A DNA stretch of 64,000 nucleotides from Pseudisothecium myosuroides (lineage: Eukaryota > Streptophyta > Bryopsida > Hypnales > Lembophyllaceae), in NCBI GenBank assembly GCA_951799445.1, contig OX637287.1, forward strand, positions 30,770,224 through 30,834,223. Reading direction: 5' to 3'. The translations under genes were made by a program, and so were the position numbers. A model generated the notes under the pieces. It had not been told where the DNA came from. It saw only the letters and a program-made list of their open reading frames with translations, and did no database searches. Positions 23,190 to 35,421 of the stretch are shown in pieces. The stretch's first letter is position 1. Each line of letters starts with the position of its first letter.

Positions 23190-26100
23190 ATGGAGTTGCT
23201 GCCGACGCTCATCAATGAGGGAAAGGAAGAGGCACGAACCAATTCTGCAATACTGCTGAAGCGCGCGGTCTCTGAAATTCCGCACCAAGCACTGCTAACT
23301 TTCAAGAACTCCGTGATGCAAATGGCAGAGGAGAACGCAAAGGTTGCTAGCAAGCCGCTTCAATCCCGCATATTCGTAGGTCCGGTTAGGCGCAGTGACA
23401 GGCTCAAGAGCTTTGTAGACCGCAGTAGTCCTACTGCCGTTCCTTATAGCGTCGGCCGACGTTCAAGCGCCGACCACACATTCAACACTTAAGAAAGGGG
23501 TACGTATTCGGAGTTGAATGCTGATGCCTCTTACTGTACGCCACGTCTAAGGTCTCAATTCCAGTAGGTCGAAATTTCACGCACGCAACAGAGCAATGAC
23601 GGATGTGGTTAAATTGGTATTAGTCGGTGTCATGCCTTTGGTTTTAGTAGTCGGTGTCATGCCTTTGTTTAGGTAGTTGTCATGAACTTTGAGAAGTCTA
23701 CAGTGCTGATGCTTGTGAACTGTAATTGCGCAGGTCCAAGGGGAACGCTTCGTACAGTGGTCTATACGTCGAGCAAGAATGCCGATAACCGGAGGGAAGG
23801 CTTTGAAACGGAGGACTTCGCCGAGTCGCGGCGAAGCTGTGGACGAAAGAGATAGTCGTCGATCGGACGAGTTGCGTGTCCGTTTTGATGCGGAGAAGCG
23901 CAGTAAGCAGCGCCAAGACCATCCTTCTGGCAGCACTTGGAAAGGTAAGGGGAAAATGTGTGAGCAAACTCCACCTCCAAAGAAGAAGAAGGTGCTGGTC
24001 ACTCAGGATTCGGACTCGTCGACGGAGGAAGGTCCTGACTACGACGAGAACTGGAGGTCAGTGTCAACTGATTTTGATCTAGTGAAGTCTGGAAGATGCG
24101 TTCCATGTTGCAAGGTCCTCTTGAAGTCATGTATAGCCAAGTTCTGAATATCAGCGGAACTTGCTTTTCCCGAGGCGTGAATGATTGCAGTAGGGGATGT
24201 TTGTATCCAATGGTGATTGTACCGTATGACGATGACATGTTACAGTGCAGCAACTGAATTTGTGGGAAATTACGAGAAAATCGTGGTAGTAGTCGTCATC
24301 ATGTGCGACGATTTTGATGTCACGATGTCTTTGTCATTAGTTTTGTGACGGTGACCTTGATAAGCAGAAATTCTGGTTATATAATGTCGCCACCTTCTTA
24401 CCTACTTTGCTACCTGCATAGCTGTAGTACATGATGCAGTGCCGATTTTTCTTACTAAGTGAAGCTGAGGCGTCGACATACAGCATCACGTAACTGACGG
24501 TGTTTACCGTTACCTCCTTCTATGTGCAGTGCCGGTGGCGATACGGGGACAGAGAGTGATGGAGGAGACGGGAGCGACGACTCTGGTGATCACTACAACC
24601 CGGATCAGGGACATGGTCAGCGGCGTCAGAAGGTGATGAAAAAGCCTGTCACTTTGGACGTCAACGGCTTGCCATGGGGAAACATGAAGGAGTGTCTAGC
24701 CGACGACATTAAGAAGTATGCGAAGACTTTGGACCCTACTTCGAACTGGGAATCGCAACCAGGTCCCTTGAGAACGCAGCTGTTTCGTCGGCTCTACAAG
24801 GATAAATGTTTGCACTAGCACTGTGTGTTACGAACTTCATGAAAAGTGCATGTCGTGATCCGTCCATATGAAGGTGCAGCTCCTAGCATGTAGCGTGCAT
24901 CGTCACTATGAAATGAATTTGCGTCTTCTGTCCGATGAAGGATATACGACAACTGACTTTTTTTTGTGGATGTGTTTATGTAGATTGGGAGATGTTGGGC
25001 CACTCCTTCAAACTGAGTGAGAAATGGGTTGGTCCCATCTGCACGAAGCTTCTGATAACAACACGTTGGAGACTGAACACACTTATAGATGCGGGACAAC
25101 AAAAACCTGTTGACGTAACTCAGGAGTAGTGGAACACGCTTGTCAGGCGACGAAATACTGAAGAATCCCAGATAACATCAGAGCATATGCGGTCTATATC
25201 TCAAGGGAAGGGATCCAAGACGGCTCAGCTCAAAGCCATCGAAAGAGATGCAATCGTTAAATTGGTGAGATCCATGGTAGCTGCCTCCATTATCTTTCTT
25301 GTCAGTTGATGATGGTAAAGGAGGTAGTCAGCCTTAATAGTTCAAGTCGTCAGCTTAGTAATCCTCTCTTGACACGAGTGGTAGCATCCTGCCATTGTAG
25401 ACTTCAGTGGCGATGAACGGTAAGTTGGCACACAAGTGGAGGTGGTGTTCAGTAAAATGGTAGTGTCAATGACTTTCATGTGAAGCGCCAGTTCATTTGT
25501 ATGATATAGTAGAATTACTTCGTCGACATGGTGGGTGACGTGCGTTGGGAGAGTTCGTATTTCATCTGTGTAGGTGATTTCTTGTAGTGTTTTACGTATT
25601 TGTCGACACGGTTACCACTGATGTATGGAAATCAGCGTAGTATTTGGTGCAATGTCCATGTAAATAAAAAAGTCGAGTTGTTATTTTTCCTACTTTCTAC
25701 CAATTCCAGATTCGAGCATGACGTTTTCAAATGTGTTTGCAGACGTTGGAGCACAACAGAAAACCTTACCAAACTGAAATCACGGACGAGGTGGCTAGAG
25801 AATACAGTTGCCAACAATTGGAGAAGAGGAAGTCTGCGCTGTCTAGAGGAGCCGACATGGAGGACGTTTGCACGCGTGTGGTGGATATGGAGGGTAGCGT
25901 CTCCCGCCTTGAAGAAAAAATAGGCGAATCACACCAACGCATGGAGGATATGTGTGAGCTCCCAATTCGTCACTTGGGACTCATAGTCTTCTTTTTTCTT
26001 AAATTGTGCAATTTAAGTCATAATTATATACAAAAAGCCCTAAAAAGAGTGTAAAACCAGAATGGGCATGTTACATACCAATATGCCCTTTGGTCCTAAA

Positions 26101-27220
26101 TAGCCTTTTCTCCTTAGAATAGCCCTAAAATCCACTTGTAAATAGGTTAGAACCACAGAAGTAGTGGGAACTAGCAAGTTTGAGGGTTCTTATCCAAAAT
26201 AGCCTAAAATCACTATGCATGTGACCAAGCTGGACTAAATTGGTCTGAGGGAAGTCTAGGGAGATTCTTAGGTAGATTCTCCAAGAGAGGTTTCAGTTTC
26301 CCCATCCCATCAACGAATAGTAGAAACCCCAATTGTTAGCTTGCAGGTGTCACTTTTGCAAGACAGGCCAGTTGAGGAATCTACGGTCACCGGATTGTGA
26401 TCTTGGGTCTAAACCATACCGGAAAGTCAAAAGCGAAATCCATTCGCCAAGATTCCCCCGTATGCGGAAGATTCCCTGACTGTCGGTAAACCAACGGAGG
26501 TATCCTTTTGCCCTCCGTATCAAGACATGCAAGATCAAGATGTGAACTTGCAAATATCTTGGAAAACCCCATGAGAGGTTCCCCAAGAAGTTTCGGAATT
26601 TTCTAGATTGAAGAAATACTCCTTCCGGACGGTCAACCGCCTAAAACCACGATGGGAAATTCACGATAATTACCCAGGTAGCGGTAAAATCTCACTAAAA
26701 ATTAGAATAGTTTCTTTTATGCTAATAACGCGCCCCGACGAGTTTCATGGTGTTTCGATAGTGGGAGACGGCCGAATCACCGACATTCCTTCGAATTATC
26801 CACATGGCGGGATTTACGTGGAGTTGACCGGCGTCCCGGGAGCACACGAAGTCGGAACGAAGTCAACGAAGGGGCTTTTCTTACTCCCTCAGACCTTCCA
26901 GACCACCTTGGCTAGTCACCTTTGTCAGAAAAGGTAACCTCCAAAAAGTAGAATTTAACCTCTTTTACTGACTCTAGTTGGCGATAGTTTACGGTGGGAT
27001 TTTGGGGTTGGAATAGGGGGTAGAGGGATCCCAAGACCAGAAATGGCCTTCTGAAGCCAATGGCGCAATCGGTTTTCGATTTGGAGTTAATCTCCAATAG
27101 TTAGAGTGTTGGACCAGCGTAAAACCCAAACTACGTAAAAATCCTAAAAGATAAGGATGAAAATCCAAATTGATAGGGTTACCTAGGTTAAAAGAGGGGA
27201 GGTCAGGGCCTTGGGAAACC

Positions 27221-27228
27221 TATAAAAG
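27221..27228 (+). promoter_or_regulatory. TATA box of the LTR-like insertion
   Basis: TATAAAAG in a GC-rich context, followed about 25-30 bases later by a CT-rich start-like region. It sits about 1.27 kb into the insertion, which would make U3 that long. Confidence 0.55.
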
Positions 27229-27800
27229 GGCCCTCATTTCTCTCCAAAACCACCCCCATTCATGTTTTGGGTTCGTGGGTCTAATTTATGTTGGATTTTT
27301 TGGCTATTTTAGCCAAAGGCACTTCCACGGTGTTTTGAGCACGTGGTGCTCCGTTGTTGTTCTATTTTCAGCTTTTGAAGGTCTTGAAGGTCCTTCTTCC
27401 TTTGTATCTATGAGTTTTGAGTAGTTTTGGGTATTATCTGGCTTACTTCTGGATCACTTGGGTCGCTAATTGTCAGTTAAAGTCCTTTGCTTGAAGCGCT
27501 AGCTTGCTTGGGAGTTCTTTGAGTTTTGTCCTAATCCTAAAGCTCCCCCCTCCGCGCCTTGGCTTTGACACCCACCGGGGGGTCTTTAGCGTTTAAGGAA
27601 TATGTTTTCTAACCCACGTGTCCGTATTATCCTCCGAGTGCTTCTCCCTTAATGGGGGACCTCTTTTGCTCTCTCTAAGGACCCGTGGTGTGTGGTCCTC
27701 CCCCCCGTACGGCGGAGTTGTAGACCCCCCTAGGGTCGTTACGTTCTAACGGTCTGGGTCCTTCTTTGAAGTTGGTTGTTGACGTATGGCTTCCCCCTTA

Positions 27801-27985
27801 GACAGCGAAGCTTTGATTCCACTGGTACCTAAGTCTTAGAGGAAGTGTTAAAAACCCGGTTAGACGGTGAAGCTTCGAACTACCTCGTGTTCTCAAAGTC
27901 TTAGAGTTGGTGTTAAAACCAACTCGACGGCGAAGCTTTGATCCCCCCCAAAAGTTACGTACAAGGTTTAGTTTCCAAAACCTCT
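27801..27985 (+). repeat. Three tandem units of about 62 bp
   Basis: Units start at about 27801, 27863 and 27926. Each begins GACRGYGAAGCTTYGA and contains a copy of AAGTCTTAGAG...GTGTTAAAA. They lie within the LTR-like insertion. Confidence 0.7.
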
Positions 27986-28351
27986 TCAAACTAATTCAAG
28001 GTTTAGCCTCCAAAATCCCCCTACGGGCTTAGATCGAGTCACTTTTTAATCCAGTTTAACTTTGCCTTGTGGGGAGCCCGGCTAGCACGCTTGGGCCCTC
28101 CCTAAAATCCCAGCCAACCAAGCCTCAGCCGGTTGGCCACCCTAGCTAGCCGAAGCCCCAGCCGGCCAGGCCACCGCAGCAGCTGGGCCACCGCAGCGCC
28201 GAGCTCCGCAGCAGCCAGGCCACCGCAGCCAAATTTTGGCCTTTTTGTTGTTCTTTTTTTTTTTCTTTTTTTTTTGGTAATCCAGGTTCTCGAGGAGAAA
28301 AGGAGAAAACAAGTGATAAAGAAAGAGGGGGGGTTAAGGCTAGAATCTAAA

Positions 28352-28490
28352 TAATAGAAGTAGAAATTAGCATAGTAGAAGTAGAAATTAGAATAGTAGA
28401 AATAAAAATTAGCATAGTAGAAGTCGAAATTAGCATAGTAGAAGTAGAAATTAGCATAGTAGAAGGAGAAATTAGCATAGTAGAAGTAGG
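28352..28490 (+). repeat. 21-bp minisatellite
   Basis: About six and a half copies of agtagaagtagaaattagca with single-base variants. Read on the other strand it gives a Tyr/Phe/Asn-rich open frame (28102-28497), which is a product of the repeat and not a gene. Confidence 0.85.
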
Positions 28491-31400
28491 GAAGCAAAAT
28501 AGTAGAGGTAGGGGTTGAGCAACCGGACGTGTAAGCTAAGATATTGTAGGGTTGGGGGAGAACTCGTGTTAAAGTACCAAGTAACCTGCAAACTTACACA
28601 ATCATTCCACGCACAACTCACCCAAACTCTCCACACACCATAACCACAAAAAACCTTGAGCATCACGAACAAAGAGGAAGATGAAATAGGAGAGAAGCAT
28701 GCTAGTGGATGGATTAGGGGAAATCTCAACTAACCAATTTGGACCATTGGGAAAGTGAGCGTAAGAGCAAGAAAAAGCGTGCCTTGGACGTAAGAGCAAG
28801 GTCAAACGCGTAAGCACTTGGGAAGGCCAAGGTGTAAGAGGTGTAAGAACGAAGTCAACGTGTAAGAGCTTTGGAAGACAAAGTTGGTTGGTGTAAGACG
28901 GGGTGGAAAGAAGGAGAAGAAAGAAATCCCACCGCATCTACCACCTCGTTCTCAAATCTTCTCTGACTCAAGGATCACGCAAGGAACCAAGAATCCAAGA
29001 GTAAGGGACATGGCCGAGGGTGGGAACCTCGACCGGTTGATCCAAGACCTCCAATATGAGGTGGGCCTCTAAAAACCCCACTCTTCCATATTTAACTCTG
29101 TTTAATCAAGATAATTAGAAGAAGGCCAAGAGCTAGAGTAGGGAAAAACCAAAGTCAGGGTTAAATTAAGCTTAGAACATTGTAGTAGAGGTTTACGGAA
29201 TTCCAAAAAGTCATCATTCATCCAATTCCGAGTTAAAACGAAGGAGTTATGAGCGGATGAAGTTAGGGAGTCATGTTGGATGAAACTTAGCAAAATTCAT
29301 CCAAGAGGAACAAAAAATAGTATTTGAAAAGACAAAGTGATTAGGAACCCAAAAGTGAAATTAGAAGTTAGTTTTGGAATTAGGGCTAGCCATAATTAGC
29401 GGATGAAGTTTGAAAGACCGATTAGCGGTCAAACTTCATCCATGGATAACTTTTGATAGGAAACTCCAAATCAAATGTGATTAATCAAATTAGAAAGCTA
29501 AAATCAGGATCTCTTCGGAACAAGTCTTAAGTTTCTAAGATTAGTACATTAGTAACCACACTTAAGGTCCTTAAGTAAGATTAGAAGGCGGATTAGGGAC
29601 TTTTAGGATTAAGTTAGGGTAATTATAAAATTAGAACCTCTTAAGCCAAGCTTAAAGTTACCCAAAACTAAGCCCAACTTAAGGAAAGACCTAAATTCAA
29701 AGCAGTTAGAGAGGGATGAAGTTTGAAACAAGTAATGGATGAACCCTAGAAGATTTCATCCATTCGGGTCAAGACTTGGTAATTAGGTTACCCTTAGGGG
29801 ATCACGCTCATAGCCCAAATCCCAAGTCAAATCAAAATCCGGAGTCCATAGAAAAGCATGGATGAAGTTTGAGGAACCGAGTAGCGGTCGAACTTCATCC
29901 GTCTATAACTTCCTCTAGGAGACTCCAAATCAAACAAACTTTATACTTTTAGAAATGGCATGAGGTACTCTTTCATTTAGGATAGATAAGTTGAGACTAA
30001 GATTAACTCTTCTCCCAAACCACCAAGCCCTCTTAGGCTTTGATTCAACCTTAGCAGTTATAGCAATTCCAATTAGGGTTTTGTTTTGTTTTCTTCATTA
30101 ACCAAATTAGCGAGTCTTAGGAGTATAGAAAAAATCCATTGCTTGGAAGGCACAATGGATTGGCGCTAGACACCCATAGATCGAGTCAGAACGGTTAATT
30201 ACCGAGAGCCTGGTTGTGCTCGCTTCTTTACTAAGGGTGGGTAAACAAGCGCTCACAATATGCTGAAGGTGTTGATTTCCTCTCAGACAGCAGTTCACCA
30301 CTCTCATACTGCAGGCGGTACTTCGGCTGCGGGCGCAGAGCAATCACCGCATCAGGGAAGGACTTCTTTGGCTGCAAGTGAATTGGGAATTTCTGAGGCG
30401 CAAGCATTTGCCGCCTCCGTTGCTCTCAAAACTGACAATGTCACCGCAGAGTTCGCAAGGTACGTTGCAAACAGTGGACCAGAGGAAGAGGGAGGCGTCG
30501 ACAAACACGTGGAAGATTTCCTGAAAGGGCTGCTCAACAACGATGGGGACATCGTAGGATTTGGAGAGGGCGTGCAGTTTGGAGACACTGTGCTCCTGGG
30601 CAGTCTTAGTGAGCACATTGAAGACAATGTAATGGCGCCCATGGTGGAGGAAGTAGAAGCGCCAATTGAGCTGGATACTGACTATGGGAAGGACAAGCTT
30701 TTCTCGGACAATGACGAGGTATAGTAGTCTGTCGTTAAGTCACAATTCATTTGGCTAGAAGTGTGTGTACGAAGTTGTGCTTCCGGGAACTGAGAACTTG
30801 GGTGTCGATGTGGCAGGAGGAAGACATCGTGGAGTCGACGCAGCCACAGAGGCGGATTTCGGTGAAAGTGAATCCACCGAAGGGCATTTTCAACATAGCA
30901 GCTTCTAAGACATCAAAAATTGGAGCCCTGAAGCTAGGATCTTCCTCCAGAGGCGGTCCTCAGCCTTCAAAGGTACATGCATCCCCAAGGAGTGATTCCG
31001 TAATGTCTTCATGTTTCAGTCGTCCCCTGTGGAAGGTATACCGCATGTGATGACAGCTTCGCAGTGACGTCACTGACTAGCGGCCTTTGCATTTCCGTTA
31101 GTCTCATGGTGTCGTGGTTTGTATTGTCCACAGGGCTCCATTGTCAAGAAACCGGAGACATCGAAGAAAAAGTGAAGTCACGGTAAGAGTAGCATGCGGT
31201 GACGAAGGTGATTACTTGTCATGCAATCTTTCAGTACGACTTCTGAGTTCCGAGAAAATCTTTTAAAAAAATGTTATGGTAATATGAACACACAGAAGAA
31301 GGGCAAGTCACGTGTTTATTTAGAGGATGGTTTCTGTTACACAATCCATTTAGAGTAACACATCGAAGTTCATGGAAATAAACGCTCCCAATTATGATGA

Positions 31401-31531
31401 GGAGACACTGAGCTGACCTCGAGGAGCTGACTTCCATGTCATGTTTTTTTGGCAGTCCTGTATGCCCTCAAAGTTGTGACGTGGCGTCGATCAAGAGGTG
31501 GCGTTTGGGAATGAGCTTTGCTGTACAATGA

Positions 31532-33109
31532 AGTGCACTGTATATTAATAGTAAGTTTGTTTCAATCGGCATAGTTTTACTGATAACGGAGTTTATATAC
31601 TTCTCGTCTACTGCAGTATGTAAGCACAGGGATGTAGATTTTTCAATAGTCAGTTTGATCGAAAGAAAGTGCGGACTAAGAAGCACCAAATTTTGTTTAT
31701 GGAAAAACACTTGCTGAAAAAAATGCAGTTTCATACACGGTTTGTACATAAACACGTTCTCCCATTCTGTCTTCAACTCTGAAATACCGATCATGTTAGA
31801 TGTAATGTGAGACCTTCTCTGCAGTATAGCTACAATGTTTGTCTTGCCGGATACGAGACATGAACTTGGCAGAACATGACGTGATCCATGAAGGGCCACT
31901 CGCTGCAGTATCGTTTCTGACGTTGCTCGTGATGCATCACTGAATTGTTCGAACGTCGATAAGACTAGAAGTCACAATTTCGAGGCGCGGCAAAGTCATC
32001 GACAGTGCATGTCGGTCGCTTCGTTTCCCCGCAACAAAGAGTGCGCATCGCTGAGTATCACGAGATGTTTAATAAAACAATGTAACGTTATTTGCAGACA
32101 CTGAGACTGTCACCGTCGGTATGTAGCTGTCATCCACCATCATGTTCGCGATTACGAGAGTGCTATCATGAACAGCTTTTTGTAGAGGTGGCCTACCATC
32201 CTAGACAACATGAGCTCGTTCAAGTGCTTATGAACTCGAGCATCCTTGGCATGATTGCAAATTCTGGAAGACGACTGCCGAAACCTGCACTGTCAACAGA
32301 AAGTATGCATTCGTTTTTGTGTCTGTGTCGATCATGACGAATGCCAGCGGAGAGGATTCGAGTTCAGATGTTTGATAATTATAAGCTCCTTGTTTCGCTT
32401 TCCCAGAGAGAATTCGTTGTGAGGTCGTTGATCCACTTCACAATATTTGAAGGGGCGGAAGATTACACATTATGAAATAGGTCCTCGTTATTCTTCGAGC
32501 AGCACTTGTCATGAATCTGAAGCAGACGACGTTGTCAGTGAGCACTGAATTCTTGAACGTGACATCTGTGAGGACCATCACATGAACTGCATGCACTCAC
32601 ACAAGGGCCAAGTGACGTTAAATGCATCGACACGACGGAACCACCAGTTGCTTCTCTCAATCACGAAAGAGTGTTTTCCGATTTCAATGAGCATGTATGG
32701 ACGCCTGTAACGACGTCACTGCAGGCGGTATCGCTCTTGATTGAACGGCAAACTCATCACTGGAAAGACCTTTGTGCAGATGTCTGAGCCCTGTCAAAGA
32801 AAGCGGCGCGCGATTTCATCCATTGGATGACTGATAAGGCAGATGCACGGAAAGTACAGACAAGGGGTCCACGTGTCAAGCGCTTCCACCGTGGCAGTGA
32901 CGTGGCTCTCTAACATCTGAGGTGATCGGACTTCAAACAGGTCGTAGCAAGTGGTGTTACTCCAGAACAGGCTTTGACGCCCTCTTGTTTTTGGTAAATT
33001 ATACACGTTTTGTTCATGTCAATTATAAGGGATTTTAGGTGACGTTCATGTTTACAACAGTTGATGTTTTCAGAAATTCAAGCACATGTAAATGCAAGTA
33101 CCACGACAG
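31532..33109. other. CACTA right subterminal region
   Basis: Follows the last supported exon of the second CACTA gene and ends at the right terminal repeat. It is rich in ACGT-containing words (TGACGT, GACGTCA, GAACGT), fitting methylation-sensitive subterminal repeats of CACTA elements, but no regular array can be set out by eye. No coding sequence supported. Confidence 0.45.
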
Positions 33110-33128
33110 ATGGTGGTTTCTCCTAGTG
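33110..33128 (-). repeat. CACTA right terminal inverted repeat
   Basis: Reads CACTAGGAGAAACCACCAT on the minus strand, matching the left end CACTATAAGAAACCATTG. It is followed by GCC, identical to the trinucleotide before the left end. Confidence 0.88.
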
Positions 33129-33131
33129 GCC

Positions 33132-34619
33132 GTTGCTTAGCGCATGAATCAGGAAGAAAGTACGATTGTTAGATTAGGTACTGGGCAATAGGGTTGGAAG
33201 CCACGATCACAAGTGCGAGAAGGTGGCTCGTTATGCCGCAATTAGAGGTGCCAGAGAAATTTTGACCTACAAAGGTGAATTTCTAACTTGTGGAGGACGA
33301 TTTCTCACTTCTAGAGGAGAATTTTTGGAGCGACAGAGGGACTGCCATTAGATTGCTCTATTTTATTGCAGATTCTTGTAGCGTTTTGAATTCAAAACCT
33401 TGTTGGAGCTTTGGTGCAGGTATATCGCAGTTGATATAGAAGATGTGCATGTCTAATTCATTCGCATTTTTGTGTAAGGTTGGAGCTTTGGTGCAGTCCT
33501 TAGGTATGCATTCATGATAGTGTTGGGAGACTTGCATTTGCTTTAGTATAGTGAGAGTTTGATCAGTATGTTGTCCTTGAATCCTTAGTTAGATGAATGG
33601 TATTAGCTTGAAAGCAATTTAGTAGCTAATGCTATTCTGAATTTCTATTGCCTTACATTGCAGATAGAAAGAAACTATTGCAATTTCAAAAGAGAAGCAC
33701 AACTTGTACTTGAGGAGAATGTGTGAGATTGCGTGAGATTGAGATAGCCTAAGTTTGAGTGAGATTGAAATTTTGAGTTTGTTTGGAAGTGGTTTTTGTG
33801 TAATTGCTTTTGTGTAGTGGAAGTGGTTGTTTTCTTCTTGTTATTGTGAAGTTTCGATTGAATGTTTATGTGTTAGGGGTTTTATGGCAGGTGAGACTTT
33901 CGTGTTGGATTTTTTTTTGTTAGTGGTTTTGATTGAATGTTTGTTTTCTTGTTTGTGTTAGAAATCCGTTGTCGGATAGAGAGGAGCGCGCTTAGGAAAC
34001 ACACAAGGTGTCTGGCTACAAGTTGGCGAGTGTAGATGGGGAATCTCAAAACTCGAATTTTCACTCGGTCTTCAAAGTTTTCAAACTTGAATTTTCACCC
34101 GATTTCCAACCATCCTATCCTGTGGTGATTCTATAGGGCCAAAGATAAAGGTGTGTAATAAGAAACAAAGTCTCAGACGGGTAAAACGGGACGACTAAAC
34201 CACAAACTGACCTTCCAAAAGATTGGCTCTTAAACTTCAAACCTACGGTGAGTAGGAAGCGCCTTTCACCAGTGGGAACAACATAAAAGATCAACCATGT
34301 GGGTGATCAATCCCACTTTGTCGCCACAAATAAAAACGGAGCTATTATTGGATACCCACGTAGCTCGCAACAATGTTTACAGTGCCAAAAAAATGAGAAC
34401 AACAAGCCTCCAAAATCGACTAGGAATAATAATAAAAACACAACGAGCCTCCAAAACCGGCTAGGAATAACAAGTCACAATCCACAACACACGAATCTTC
34501 AATCTTCTTGTCTTCAAGTCTTGGTTTCTTCAAATCTCTTCAAATCTCTTCAAATCTCCTCCAACTCTAATTCTTTCTCCTTGACCAAACTTTGGTATAA
34601 TGCCACGACTACTGTACAA
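33132..34619. other. Non-coding flank of the CACTA element
   Basis: No gene or element boundary is supported. The open frames at 33882-34064 and 34299-34748 are low-complexity and have no homologous motif. Confidence 0.5.
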
Positions 34620-35130
34620 ATCCAAATGAGATGTGTAATAGCTTTTTGGAAAGCTTACACAAATCTTTACTTTTTCTCTAAAATTCAATTCAAACTAACA
34701 CTCTGTCCATATTTTATGGCCACTCAAAGTTTTGGCCTCAAAGTTTAAGGGCAACAGATCCTCTTTCACTTCCACACTCATAAAGCACTCATACATGCTT
34801 CAAATACAACAAATGATAGCTTTATGAAAAGTTAACAAAAATCTCCACATCTTCTTTAAATTTCAACTCAAACTAACACTTTGTCCATCTGTTATGGTCA
34901 CTCAAAGTTTCGGTCTCAAGAATTGAAGGCAACAGATCCTTTTTCACTTCCACACTCATAAATCACTCATAAATCACTCATAAATGCTTCAAATACAACA
35001 AATGATAGCTTTATGAAAAACTCGTAAAATTTCCTACATTGTCTTCAAATTTCATTGCAAACTAAAGACCTATCTGTATTTTATGGTTAGTTGAAGTCTC
35101 TGCCCCTTCAATTGGGAGGCAACAGACTTT
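34620..35130. repeat. Tandem repeat of about 180 bp, three units
   Basis: The phrase GGCAACAGA recurs at about 34750, 34929 and 35118, preceded each time by related sequence (tttatggtcactcaaagttt...), and nearby by caaatgatagctttatgaaaa at about 34810 and 35000. The units are diverged and show internal reiteration of ataaatcactc. It looks like a short satellite remnant. Confidence 0.7.
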
Positions 35131-35421
35131 CCTCCATTCGAACTAACACAAATCTCAACTCACAACTTCAATTCAAGAAAGAGATGATTTTTTTGAAAGA
35201 CAACAACATGATATCAAAACCCACCAATTTTCATTTCAAAAATCATAAAACTCTACACACACTAGTCCTCCAAACATTCGAGTCTTGCCAACTACAACAA
35301 GAGAGAATTTCAAGAATTGAAGTTAAAAGAATTTTTTCCCCACTCTTATCAACAACTCCAATTTAAGAAATAATGTCTACCTTTTTTTTCCACTTTACCA
35401 AAAACTCTATACCTTTAAAGC

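Larger units (their letters stand above)
25953..30257. mobile_element. 4305-bp TG...CA insertion, probable solo LTR
   Basis: Begins TGTGAGC, ends GCTCACA, and is flanked by identical ATATG (25948-25952, 30258-30262): LTR-type ends with a 5-bp target duplication. It interrupts a coding exon exactly, and removing it with one ATATG restores the frame. I found no second internal TGTGAGC...GCTCACA boundary and no gag or pol domain. A single very long LTR left by recombination is therefore the simplest reading. A TATA box at 27221 would separate U3 from R. It contains tandem repeats at 27801-27985 and 28352-28490, a GC-rich CAGCC-type patch at 28085-28235 and several self-complementary GGATGAAGTTT/AAACTTCATCC motifs. 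A non-autonomous LARD with diverged LTRs is the alternative. Confidence 0.8.
23190..31531 (+). pseudogene. CACTA second gene, TnpA/Transposase_24-like, decayed
   Basis: The partner protein of the CACTA element, presumed to bind DNA ends. Probable first exon from 23190 (MELLPTLINEG, later VRRSDRLKS). Exon 23734-24056 carries a basic cluster (PPPKKKKVL) followed by an acidic tract. Exon 24530 to about 24802 (DVNGLPWGNMKECLADDIKK to LFRRLYK) and exon 24984-25264 (HSFKLSEKWVGP, WNTLVRRRNTEESQITSEHM) fit the plant Transposase_24 pattern. Exon 25743-25952 plus 30263-30718 is a coiled coil (VSRLEEKIGESHQRMEDM) split by a 4.3-kb insertion that leaves the frame intact. Then 30817-30972, 31020-31035, 31134-31182 and 31456-31531. 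Phases agree at most junctions. There is a TAG at 25127, a TAA at 23490 and a GT-to-AT donor near 24803. The 5' end is unresolved. Confidence 0.8.
13501..33128. mobile_element. CACTA (En/Spm-type) transposon, 19.6 kb
   Basis: The left terminus CACTATAAGAAACCATTG and the right terminus (reverse complement) CACTAGGAGAAACCACCAT form imperfect inverted repeats starting with CACTA. The flanking trinucleotides are both GCC (13498-13500, 33129-33131), the 3-bp target duplication expected of CACTA elements. Inside are two divergent genes of the family's usual pair. It is larger than it was on arrival: it hosts a 4305-bp TG...CA insertion and a 932-bp TTAA element, so the original was about 14.4 kb. 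It is more GC-rich than its surroundings. Both genes contain stops, so the copy is non-autonomous. Confidence 0.93.

Noticed and set aside
28102..28497. 131-codon minus-strand frame rich in Tyr, Phe and Asn
   Set aside because: It is the translation of the 21-bp minisatellite and adjoining GC-rich repeats inside the LTR-like insertion; the periodicity is in the DNA.
28988..29072. Possible gag start (MAEGGNLDRLIQ) in the LTR-like insertion
   Set aside because: The frame stops after about 20 codons and nothing gag-like follows in any frame.
25953..30257. A complete LTR retrotransposon with two LTRs
   Set aside because: No second copy of the terminal sequences and no gag, protease, RT or integrase motif could be found within the insertion.
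34299..35366. Frames of 149 and 91 codons near 34-35 kb
   Set aside because: They coincide with the 180-bp tandem repeat, are low complexity and differ between units.
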